Assembly: GCA_002364085.1 (NCBI GenBank)
Contig: DEXK01000011.1
Location: forward strand, 490,031 to 554,030
Source: Balneolaceae bacterium UBA3186
GTDB taxonomy: Bacteria; Bacteroidota; Rhodothermia; Balneolales; Balneolaceae
DNA: 64,000 bases
Reading direction: 5' to 3'
Part shown: positions 53,475 to 60,121 of the stretch, piece after piece
Layout: each line of letters begins with the position of its first letter
Position numbering within the stretch: the stretch's first letter is position 1
Made by a program: the position numbers and the translations under genes
Notes under the pieces: generated by a model
Told to the model about the DNA's origin: nothing
Databases searched by the model: none
Seen by the model: only the letters and a program-made list of their open reading frames with translations

Positions 53475-55148
53475 TCAGATTTGAATAGTAACTTTATTTA
53501 ATTTTTCGATATCAATGAGAGCATTATGCTTTTCTTTAACATCTTGAATAGTCTTTTCCTTTAGATCATTTAATTTTTGATCCATCAAAAATGCATGAAC
53601 AGATTCTTTTGCTTCATCGAAAGTATATGGCCTCCCTTCGATCCTTCCATTCATTTTATAAATGGTATACTGTCCTGTTTGATAGTTAATGATTTCAGAA
53701 ATTTCTCCGATTTTTAGCTCAGAAATCTTTGCTGAATAAGACCCGTAATTCCTAACGCTTTTAAAACCCAGTTCGCCACTTGTAAGAAGATCTTCATTAA
53801 CAATAGTGTGTTTTTCTACTAATGATATAAAGTCTGCACCTGACTGTAATTGAGTTATCAATGAGCTCGCTTTTTCTTCTGTTTCTACCACTATTCTGGA
53901 AAGGTTAACTTCTAGCGGTTTATAGAAACGTTCTTGATTTTTTTGGAAAGCAATACGAAGTTCTTCATCTGTATTGGAAATTGATTTCTTAAGATCTTCA
54001 ATTGCTTGTTGAGCTAAATAGCTATAAAAAGTCTCGTCAACTGACTCTCTTATCAAAGGTTGATCTTGAAGGTTAGCCTCTTTCGCATTTTTAAATAAAT
54101 AAGCTCTTAATGCAGTTCCTATTACAAAATTTTCAAATCCATCCTTGCCTTCAATAGCATTGATTAGTGAAAGAGGAGTAAATCTGTATTCTGTTGAAAA
54201 ATCTTCAAGAGTAAATTCAAATCCTTTATATGAAGCTAATATTTCATCTGACTTAAGCCCTGATATAAATTCAGAATCTTTGGATACAGCTGAAGAATAA
54301 TTTTCATTCATCTTATTCCAAAGTGCATCAAAAACCTCAGAATTGAATTCTAAATTGTCTCTGAAGTTGTAAAGATGTTCTCTTGTAGCAAGCTCTTTCT
54401 TCTTTTTATAGACATAAGAAGCAATTTCAGCTTTTTTTATAGCGAATTCATTTTTGGAGAGTATAGGCTTTGTAAACCTATCAGTCAGTTTAATAATACT
54501 ATACCCCTGAGCTGTTGGAACCGGTTTTGATATTTCTCCTACTTTCAATCCAAAAGCAGCTTCTTCAAAAGCAATATCCATTTCATCGGTTGTAAATCGA
54601 CCTATATCCCCTCCATTGTTTGCCAAATAAGGAGTCTGAAATACTTCTTTCGCCAACTTTTCGAAAGACTCACCATTCTTCAATCTCTCGTATAATATGT
54701 TCGCTGAAGTAAGATCATTCGCAAATAGATGTGAAGCCTTTAACGTTGTGTTAAATCGAACAAAATATTGATTAAGCTCTTCCTCACTTACCTGAATATC
54801 TTTTAAAATAATCTGATTCAGATATTCCTCATTTAAAACTCTTCTTTCGATCTCTCCTCTCTTCTGAAAAGCAGCTTCTGTTTTATCTAACTTTTTGTCT
54901 TCAGCATAGGTAGCCAATACATAATTATCAAATTTTGCATTTAAAACAGACAACTTAGTAGATGGGTTTGCGCTGATCGCTCGTCCGGTTCTGAAGTAAT
55001 ATTCTTTGAAGGCATTTTCAAAGTGAACTTCAGTAATTGAATATTCATTAATTCGAGCTAGAACATCACTTTCTACTTTATCCTGACAGGAAAGCGCTCC
55101 CAACGAGAAACACAGCAAACAGGAAAGTAAAATTAAATGATCACGCAT
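53475..55148 (-). CDS. SurA/parvulin-type peptidyl-prolyl isomerase lipoprotein
   Basis: A 557-residue exported lipoprotein (signal peptide ending GALSC). A SurA-N-like helical region (about 25-125) is followed by a parvulin domain (about 135-240, ASHLFAND ... NGGDIGRFTTDEMDIAFEEAAFGLKVGEISKPV ... GYSIIKL), a helical linker, and a second, more diverged parvulin domain (about 400-500, with DLLTSGELGFKSVRNYG). It should assist folding of outer-membrane barrels in the periplasm. As the first gene of the starch operon it may serve the TonB receptor and the PorV-like barrel made right after it. The promoter and operator are directly upstream. Confidence 0.87.
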   Translation of the reverse strand: MRDHLILLSCLLCFSLGALSCQDKVESDVLARINEYSITEVHFENAFKEYYFRTGRAISANPSTKLSVLNAKFDNYVLATYAEDKKLDKTEAAFQKRGEIERRVLNEEYLNQIILKDIQVSEEELNQYFVRFNTTLKASHLFANDLTSANILYERLKNGESFEKLAKEVFQTPYLANNGGDIGRFTTDEMDIAFEEAAFGLKVGEISKPVPTAQGYSIIKLTDRFTKPILSKNEFAIKKAEIASYVYKKKKELATREHLYNFRDNLEFNSEVFDALWNKMNENYSSAVSKDSEFISGLKSDEILASYKGFEFTLEDFSTEYRFTPLSLINAIEGKDGFENFVIGTALRAYLFKNAKEANLQDQPLIRESVDETFYSYLAQQAIEDLKKSISNTDEELRIAFQKNQERFYKPLEVNLSRIVVETEEKASSLITQLQSGADFISLVEKHTIVNEDLLTSGELGFKSVRNYGSYSAKISELKIGEISEIINYQTGQYTIYKMNGRIEGRPYTFDEAKESVHAFLMDQKLNDLKEKTIQDVKEKHNALIDIEKLNKVTIQI

Positions 55149-55181
55149 TGATTGCTAACAGATTTTTATCAAGGTGAGATT

Positions 55182-55210
55182 ATAATAATGAAAGCGCTTA
55201 CATTTTTCAA
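55182..55210 (-). promoter_or_regulatory. Predicted promoter of the surface-protein operon
   Basis: On the minus strand, TTGAAA (55210-55205) and TATTAT (55187-55182) are 17 bp apart, a sigma70-like arrangement. An overlapping alternative -10, TATAAT, begins 3 bases further on. The start site would be about 25-30 bases before the parvulin gene's ATG at 55148. FCB organisms often use different boxes, so the assignment is inference. The cre-like operator occupies the spacer. Confidence 0.45.
55189..55202. promoter_or_regulatory. Perfect cre-like LacI-family operator
   Basis: TGAAAGCGCTTACA matches the CcpA/LacI-type consensus TGWAANCGNTNWCA at every position, including the central CG step recognised by LacI-family proteins through hinge-helix insertion. 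It is located between the predicted -35 and -10 boxes, where repressor binding would block polymerase. The regulator encoded at 40970-41959 belongs to the matching family. Confidence 0.72.
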
Positions 55211-55277
55211 CACATTTTTGAATTTATTTAAGAAATATTAAGTCTCTCTTAAACACGGAGTGGAACAATAAACACTA

Positions 55278-55297
55278 ACAAGTAACTACTTGTTTTT
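55278..55297 (+). terminator. Hairpin in the ispG-operon gap
   Basis: The 7-bp arms ACAAGTA (55278-55284) and TACTTGT (55287-55293) are separated by only AC, and followed by four more T residues on the plus strand. Both neighbouring genes run on the minus strand; read that way the hairpin lies 30 bp after the ispG stop and is followed by a mixed T-rich run (TAGTGTTT). It may still end ispG transcripts, but the T tract is poor. Confidence 0.35.
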
Positions 55298-55326
55298 CAG
55301 AAACTATTTGAAGCGGCTGCTAAATA

Positions 55327-56541
55327 TTAGTTCTTATAGTTTCTTACAATGTAGTCATTTAGAATAGATTTAAACTCTTTGCCAATTCCATCTCCTTTTA
55401 GAGTTTTGAAGTGCTCTCCGTCTACATAAACAGGAGCCTTGGGCTCTTCAAACGTTCCAGGAAGCGATATTCCAATATTAGCAGCTCTGGACTCACCTGG
55501 CCCATTAACCACACAACCCATTACTGCTACGTCCATTTCTTCAACGCCTGGATACACTTCTCTCCAAACCGGCATAGATTCTACAATATAATCCTGGATC
55601 TCTTCAGCTAATTCCTGGAAATATGTACTTTTTGTACGTCCACACCCTGGACAAGACGTCACTTGCGGTATAAAGCTTCTAATACCTAATGATTGCAACA
55701 CTTGCTGAGCAACCTGAACTTCAAGAGCACGATCAGCGCCAGGCTGAGGAGTTAGTGAAACTCTTATCGTGTCTCCAATTCCTCTTTGTAAGATAACGGA
55801 CAAAGCCGATGCACTTGCTACCATACCCTTCATCCCCATTCCTGCCTCTGTTAATCCTACATGAAGCGGATAATCTACAACCTCAGCTACTCGTGTGTAT
55901 ACATTTACAACATCCTGAACACCACTCATTTTGCAACTGATGATGATCTTATCCGAAGCCAAGCCAACATCTTCCGCTAATTTGGAAGAACGCTTTGCAC
56001 TTTCAACCATAGTATCCAGCATCACTTCTTTTGCTGATTTAGGTTCCGGCAGATCGTTATTGGCATCCATTTTTTGAGCGAGTAACTGCTGATCCAGCGA
56101 TCCCCAGTTTACACCAATTCGAACGGGTTTATCGTATTTAATGGCTTGTTCTACAATCGTGGTAAAATTCTCATCACGCGTTTTCGTTCCTGTATTTCCC
56201 GGATTGATTCTAAACTTTCCCAAAGATTCCGCCATGTCGGGATATTTCGTCAACAGCACGTGACCATTATAATGAAAGTCCCCAACGATAGGCACAGGAA
56301 CTCCACGATTCATCAATTTCTCCTTGATATGAGGAACTGCTTTGGCCGCCGCGTCATTATTCACCGTAATTCTGACGATCTCAGAACCTGCTTTGTGCAG
56401 ATGATCAATTTGTTCTACCGTTTCATTAATGTCGGCGGTATCTGTATTGGTCATAGATTGAACAACGATCGGAGCTCCTCCACCAACCGGAACATCACCA
56501 ACCATTACTTGAATTGACTTTCTTCTTTTTATAGAAGCCAT
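55327..56541 (-). CDS. ispG: (E)-4-hydroxy-3-methylbut-2-enyl-diphosphate synthase IspG
   Basis: A 404-residue [4Fe-4S] enzyme of the MEP isoprenoid pathway (formerly GcpE) that converts MEcPP to HMBPP. The N-terminal TIM barrel begins VMVGDVPVGGGAPIVVQSMTNTDT. Cluster cysteines occur in TSCPGCGRT and near VMGCVVNGPGESR, with the conserved Glu just after. At 404 residues it is the compact two-domain form; many Bacteroidota and plants have a longer type with an inserted domain. A rhomboid gene lies 7 bp upstream. Confidence 0.96.
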   Translation of the reverse strand: MASIKRRKSIQVMVGDVPVGGGAPIVVQSMTNTDTADINETVEQIDHLHKAGSEIVRITVNNDAAAKAVPHIKEKLMNRGVPVPIVGDFHYNGHVLLTKYPDMAESLGKFRINPGNTGTKTRDENFTTIVEQAIKYDKPVRIGVNWGSLDQQLLAQKMDANNDLPEPKSAKEVMLDTMVESAKRSSKLAEDVGLASDKIIISCKMSGVQDVVNVYTRVAEVVDYPLHVGLTEAGMGMKGMVASASALSVILQRGIGDTIRVSLTPQPGADRALEVQVAQQVLQSLGIRSFIPQVTSCPGCGRTKSTYFQELAEEIQDYIVESMPVWREVYPGVEEMDVAVMGCVVNGPGESRAANIGISLPGTFEEPKAPVYVDGEHFKTLKGDGIGKEFKSILNDYIVRNYKN

Positions 56542-56548
56542 GTATGCC

Positions 56549-57406
56549 CTAATTTTTCTTACTTAATTCGAATAATTTCTGTTTTTCTTCCTTCGTCAAA
56601 GCATCGTATCCGCTCTTGGATATCTTTTCTAAAATTTCATCCAGTTCGGTCTGATCAACTTCTTCAACGATCTCAACATCCTTCACAATGCTCATATTTT
56701 TATTTTTCGGCTTTGAAGAAGGACTTGGTTTCAAACGACCAAAAAGATACTCAAAATATCGAATTACTTTACTCAGATCTGTTCCGTTTTTATGTGCCAT
56801 TGTAAGCAGATATCCCACCGAAGCTCCACCAATATGAGCAAAGTGAGCAACATTACTACCGCTATTCAGAAGTAAAATATCGATAGCTACTAAGCCCGTT
56901 ACAAAATACCTAGCTTCGATTGGCGGTAACAAAAAAAGCATAATAGGAGTTCTTGGAAAAAGAACAGCAAATGCTACCATAATTCCATTTACCGCAGCTG
57001 AAGCTCCAATCACTGGTTTATAATCAAATATAAATGTTGAAGTAAAGTGAAATACAGCTCCAGCAACCAACGCCAAAAAATAGATAGTCAAGAATGATCT
57101 AGGGCCAATGGTTTCTTCTACTGCCCTTCCCATCCACCAAAGCCAAAGCATATTAAAAGCTATATGCATGAAGCCTGCATGCAGGAAACCATATGTAATA
57201 ATTCTCCAAGGCTCTAAATATGCTATTGGCAAATTCGGCTCAAAACCAAAATGTGTTACAATCCAAACATTAAGCTTTGTTCCAACTAAAAGCTGAACGA
57301 TAAAAATTATAACATTAATCGCTATGATCGCACGAATGGCAACAGGCATCCGCATAAAGCCTCGCTTAAAAGTATTTCCGAATGAATCGTATGATTGATT
57401 TCTCAT
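56549..57406 (-). CDS. Rhomboid intramembrane serine protease with C-terminal extension
   Basis: A 285-residue polytopic protease. Six membrane helices can be placed between residues 20 and 200. Active-site landmarks: HIAFNMLWLWWMG (HxxxN oxyanion helix), catalytic Ser in GASAAVNG and catalytic His in AHFAHIGGASVGYL. The cytoplasmic tail (about 215-285) is charged and ends in a short helical motif (YDALTKEEKQKLFELSKKN) often seen fused to such rhomboids. It lies 20 bp downstream of a second, shorter rhomboid. Confidence 0.92.
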   Translation of the reverse strand: MRNQSYDSFGNTFKRGFMRMPVAIRAIIAINVIIFIVQLLVGTKLNVWIVTHFGFEPNLPIAYLEPWRIITYGFLHAGFMHIAFNMLWLWWMGRAVEETIGPRSFLTIYFLALVAGAVFHFTSTFIFDYKPVIGASAAVNGIMVAFAVLFPRTPIMLFLLPPIEARYFVTGLVAIDILLLNSGSNVAHFAHIGGASVGYLLTMAHKNGTDLSKVIRYFEYLFGRLKPSPSSKPKNKNMSIVKDVEIVEEVDQTELDEILEKISKSGYDALTKEEKQKLFELSKKN

Positions 57407-57426
57407 CTCTTTCTAATTACCTGTAC

Positions 57427-58053
57427 CTAAGCGTATTCCGAAGGTTTTTTTAATCCCCACAACTTGATCAAAATGAAACCTACTAATAATCCACCTAAAT
57501 GTGCAAAGTGTGCAATTCCGCTATCAACTCTAGTTAATCCATTAAATAATTCAAGTGCACCATAAAAACCAACAAAATATTTAGCTTTAATCGGAATTGG
57601 TGGAAATAACAGCATGATCCTGCGATTTGGATACATCATCCCGAAACCAAGCAAAATCCCAAATACAGCTCCCGAAGCTCCAATAGTATAACCACTACTT
57701 ACAAATAATTGAATAATTCCGGCACCTATCCCGGTTAAAAAATAGTATATCAAGAAGCGTTTGGTTCCCCATAGTTGTTCTAAAGCCTGCCCAAAAATCC
57801 ATAACGCAAACAAGTTGAAGAAGATGTGATAAAAGTCCGCATGTAAGAACATATAAGTTACCAGCTGCCAAGGCAAAAACCCATCCCCGAAAGGCTGTAA
57901 AACAAGTAATGGAGCCAAAGTTGATCCCATCGGAGTCCATCCTGAACCAAAAATATTAATGGTGGCCAAAAAGAAGATCCCGTTCCAGATCAATAAGTAT
58001 TTAATTGCCGGCGGGAAAAATGAAAACTGAGTATTCGGTGAAAATTGATTCAA
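57427..58053 (-). CDS. Rhomboid intramembrane serine protease
   Basis: A 208-residue membrane protease of the rhomboid family with about six helices. HIFFNLFALWIFG gives the HxxxN motif, GASGAVFGILLGFG the catalytic Ser, and AHFAHLGGLLVGF the catalytic His. It lacks the tail of its neighbour. Its start overlaps the stop of the desaturase-like gene by 4 bases (ATGA). Substrates of bacterial rhomboids are mostly unknown; two adjacent active paralogues suggest divided substrate ranges. Confidence 0.92.
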   Translation of the reverse strand: MNQFSPNTQFSFFPPAIKYLLIWNGIFFLATINIFGSGWTPMGSTLAPLLVLQPFGDGFLPWQLVTYMFLHADFYHIFFNLFALWIFGQALEQLWGTKRFLIYYFLTGIGAGIIQLFVSSGYTIGASGAVFGILLGFGMMYPNRRIMLLFPPIPIKAKYFVGFYGALELFNGLTRVDSGIAHFAHLGGLLVGFILIKLWGLKKPSEYA

Positions 58054-59570
58054 TTGAAAACCTTATCGCTGATTTTTAATTCTGTTCTGATTTTTTTGAT
58101 ACGCCAATATACGTTGATACCACTTAAAGTTACGCCGGGAATTCCTTGCCCCGGATAAGTTGTATCGCCCACAAGATATAATCCTGAGAACGGCGTTTGG
58201 TTCGGAGTCCATTTAAGCAAGCTGCGTGCCATGCTTTGCGGGATCCCACCAACTCTGCCTTTTTTGCGGTATACCCAATTTTGCCATGTAATGGGAGTAG
58301 CCGTATGAATTGTTTCGATATCACTTTGTTCAAAACCCGGAAGTTTTTGTTTTAGTGTTTCAACTATAAACTCTTCTGTTTGTTTCTTTGCAGATTCATA
58401 ATCACCATTTAGTGAAAACCAGTGCTCCGGAGAAGCATGACAGGATATATTGAGCGTTCGTTTTCCTTCCGGAGCTCGTTCGGTATCTCCTCTTTGAGAC
58501 ATAGATACAAATATCGAATCTGAATTTGTAAACGGAACAGTATCTCCTTCTTCCAAATGAATTTGATGGTGTAAACTCATTTCATCGGGATAAGTATCCG
58601 TGGTTGCAATGCCTAATGTGATCGCTCCCCAAGCTTCATCAAAATCTTCAGATTCTTCTACAAAATACTCTTTCATTTCTGATGAAGTTATGTCTTTCAT
58701 ATTCCATATCGGGATATTGGAAACCACGATCGGAGCTTGGTAAATATTTCCTTTTTTGGTTTGAATGATGAACTCTTCTTCTTTCTTACTCAGATGAGTA
58801 ACTGCTTCTCTTGTATGAAGTGCCCCTCCTTTTTCCTGAATAAAACTTCGGATGGAGTTGATCATTTCCAACAATCCACCGGGTACATAAAAGTTAGAAT
58901 AATTGGTATAGGTCAAACCGGCTGCACCAAATAAAAACGGTGTGCCTTCTGCTTTGGATTGAGCTGTGATCATTAACTGTTCGTCTACAAACCGACGAAA
59001 CTTAGGTGTATCCACACCGAACTTTCTCATTACATCCTCAACCGACTGAATCGCATAAGGTAACACCCAGACATCTAATGGAGAATTTGAGATCGCCAGT
59101 CTTCCCCAATCGGTTATATTCTGCGGTGGGAAAAAGGGATTTTTGAGTGATACATCCCAAACGATATCAGAGACTTTTAGAGCCTCTTCCCAGAATGACC
59201 TCTGTGCCTGAGGATTTCCAAAAACTCGTCCGGCTTCTTCTATCCATTCTTCCCGATCTTTGTACCGGATTATCTCCTCCCCATCTAATCGAACTGTCAT
59301 GCTTGGAGTGATCTCTTCTCTTGGAATTTGAATTCCAGTTTCTTTCTCCAGTTTCCACAATGGTTGATTTTCATCAAATCCGATAAGTGTAGTCGCGCCC
59401 GACTCGAACGTGAATCCTTTTCTGTAATACGATGAACTGCATCCACCCGGAACAGCTGCTGCTTCCAGGATCAGAACTTTATAGCCATCATTGGCAAGCA
59501 TCGCCCCTGCACTCATCCCACCCATTCCCGAGCCGATTATAATTACGTCGTAGTCTTTGTTGATAGTCAT
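58050..59570 (-). CDS. Carotenoid isomerase/desaturase-like FAD oxidoreductase
   Basis: A flavoprotein of about 506 residues in the phytoene-desaturase / CrtISO superfamily. The dinucleotide-binding motif is DVIIIGSGMGGMSAGAMLANDGYKVLILE split by normal spacing (GSGMGG, then E about 20 residues on). The C-terminal signature YLVGDTTYPGQGIPGVTLSG is shared by CrtI and CrtISO. The substrate could be a carotenoid precursor or another polyene or retinoid. I place the start at the ATG at 59570 (MTINKDYDVIIIG); the extra ATG at 59621 falls inside the REP-like repeat. Placement near ispG fits isoprenoid chemistry but may be chance, since two rhomboid genes lie between. Confidence 0.87.
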   Translation of the reverse strand: MTINKDYDVIIIGSGMGGMSAGAMLANDGYKVLILEAAAVPGGCSSSYYRKGFTFESGATTLIGFDENQPLWKLEKETGIQIPREEITPSMTVRLDGEEIIRYKDREEWIEEAGRVFGNPQAQRSFWEEALKVSDIVWDVSLKNPFFPPQNITDWGRLAISNSPLDVWVLPYAIQSVEDVMRKFGVDTPKFRRFVDEQLMITAQSKAEGTPFLFGAAGLTYTNYSNFYVPGGLLEMINSIRSFIQEKGGALHTREAVTHLSKKEEEFIIQTKKGNIYQAPIVVSNIPIWNMKDITSSEMKEYFVEESEDFDEAWGAITLGIATTDTYPDEMSLHHQIHLEEGDTVPFTNSDSIFVSMSQRGDTERAPEGKRTLNISCHASPEHWFSLNGDYESAKKQTEEFIVETLKQKLPGFEQSDIETIHTATPITWQNWVYRKKGRVGGIPQSMARSLLKWTPNQTPFSGLYLVGDTTYPGQGIPGVTLSGINVYWRIKKIRTELKISDKVFN

Positions 59571-59613
59571 GGAAGCAGAACAACAATTATTAGCTAAAGT
59601 GTTCCATTTAATT

Positions 59614-59666
59614 GACGTCATCCTGAACCATGTGCTGAACTTGATTCAGTATTGTTTCAGGATCTT
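59614..59666. repeat. Left REP-like inverted repeat of the GIY-YIG cassette
   Basis: The segment starts GACGTCATCCTGAAC (59614-59628) and ends TTTCAGGATCTT (59655-59666). Compared with the right copy it carries 23 extra bases in the middle, which contain another small hairpin (CTGAACTTGATTCAG, 59635-59649) with the same core as the outer palindrome. The copy lies 44 bp upstream of the desaturase-like gene's start and 31 bp past the GIY-YIG stop codon. Confidence 0.72.
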
Positions 59667-59697
59667 ATGAGCTACCTCATATCTATGAATCAATAAT

Positions 59698-59988
59698 TCA
59701 ACCTCTTAAAGTCTCATACCAATCTTCCAGCTTTGGATTATGTTGCTTTACCAGATTCCATTTCCATTCTTTATGCCAATTCTTTAATTGCTTTTCGCGA
59801 TCTATAGCATCCACTATTGAATCGAATTCCTCTGCATAAACCAGAATAGTTAGCTTATACTTTGAAGTAAACTCTGAACCTTTTCCTTGTTTATGTTCCA
59901 AAATTCTTCTAGTGAGATTAGAAGTAAACCCAATATATAGTGTGGTCCTTTGAAAGTTTGTTAGAAAATAGACGTATCCTTTGCTCAT
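59698..59988 (-). CDS. Stand-alone GIY-YIG nuclease
   Basis: A GIY-YIG domain protein of about 96 residues and little else. The landmarks are YVYFLTN (GIY strand), LYIGFTSNLTRRILEHK (YIG strand and the catalytic Arg) and DREKQLKNWHKEWKWNL with the catalytic Glu. This single-domain group (UvrC-N/YhbQ-like) is common in FCB genomes. The start is the ATG at 59988 (MSKGYVYF); an in-frame upstream ATG would add a 9-residue stretch without similarity to the fold. It is framed by inverted REP-like palindromes whose ends match over 15 bp, consistent with nuclease-linked mobility. A role as a house-cleaning DNA-repair nuclease is the alternative. Confidence 0.87.
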   Translation of the reverse strand: MSKGYVYFLTNFQRTTLYIGFTSNLTRRILEHKQGKGSEFTSKYKLTILVYAEEFDSIVDAIDREKQLKNWHKEWKWNLVKQHNPKLEDWYETLRG

Positions 59989-60023
59989 GATTAGTAAGAC
60001 AGATTCGGCTACCATTCCTTACA

Positions 60024-60053
60024 AAGATCCTGAAACAAGTTCAGGATGACGTC
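60024..60053. repeat. Right REP-like inverted repeat of the GIY-YIG cassette
   Basis: The complete 30-bp unit has the stem ATCCTGAA (60027-60034), a 5-base loop ACAAG, and TTCAGGAT (60040-60047), closed on the outside by the palindrome GACGTC (60048-60053). It is oriented opposite to the left copy, so GACGTC forms both outer ends of a 440-bp segment (59614-60053). A run of seven T follows almost at once. Confidence 0.75.
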
Positions 60054-60084
60054 CTTTTTTTGAGGATGAAATTGTAAATCAGAA

Positions 60085-60121
60085 CTATTCCTAATTCACT
60101 TATTCCCCTATTCCTAATTCC
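60085..60121. repeat. Heptanucleotide degenerate repeat downstream of polA
   Basis: The units are CTATTCC, TAATTCA, CTTATTC, a 2-bp break (CC), then CTATTCC, TAATTCC. The block CTATTCCTAATTC is repeated perfectly at 60085-60097 and 60108-60120. The last unit ends one base before the polA stop codon (60122-60124 on the minus strand). Confidence 0.6.

Noticed and set aside
59571..59621. Longer N-terminus of the desaturase-like protein from the ATG at 59621
   Set aside because: The first codons lie in the left REP-like repeat and the flavin-binding fold starts after the ATG at 59570.
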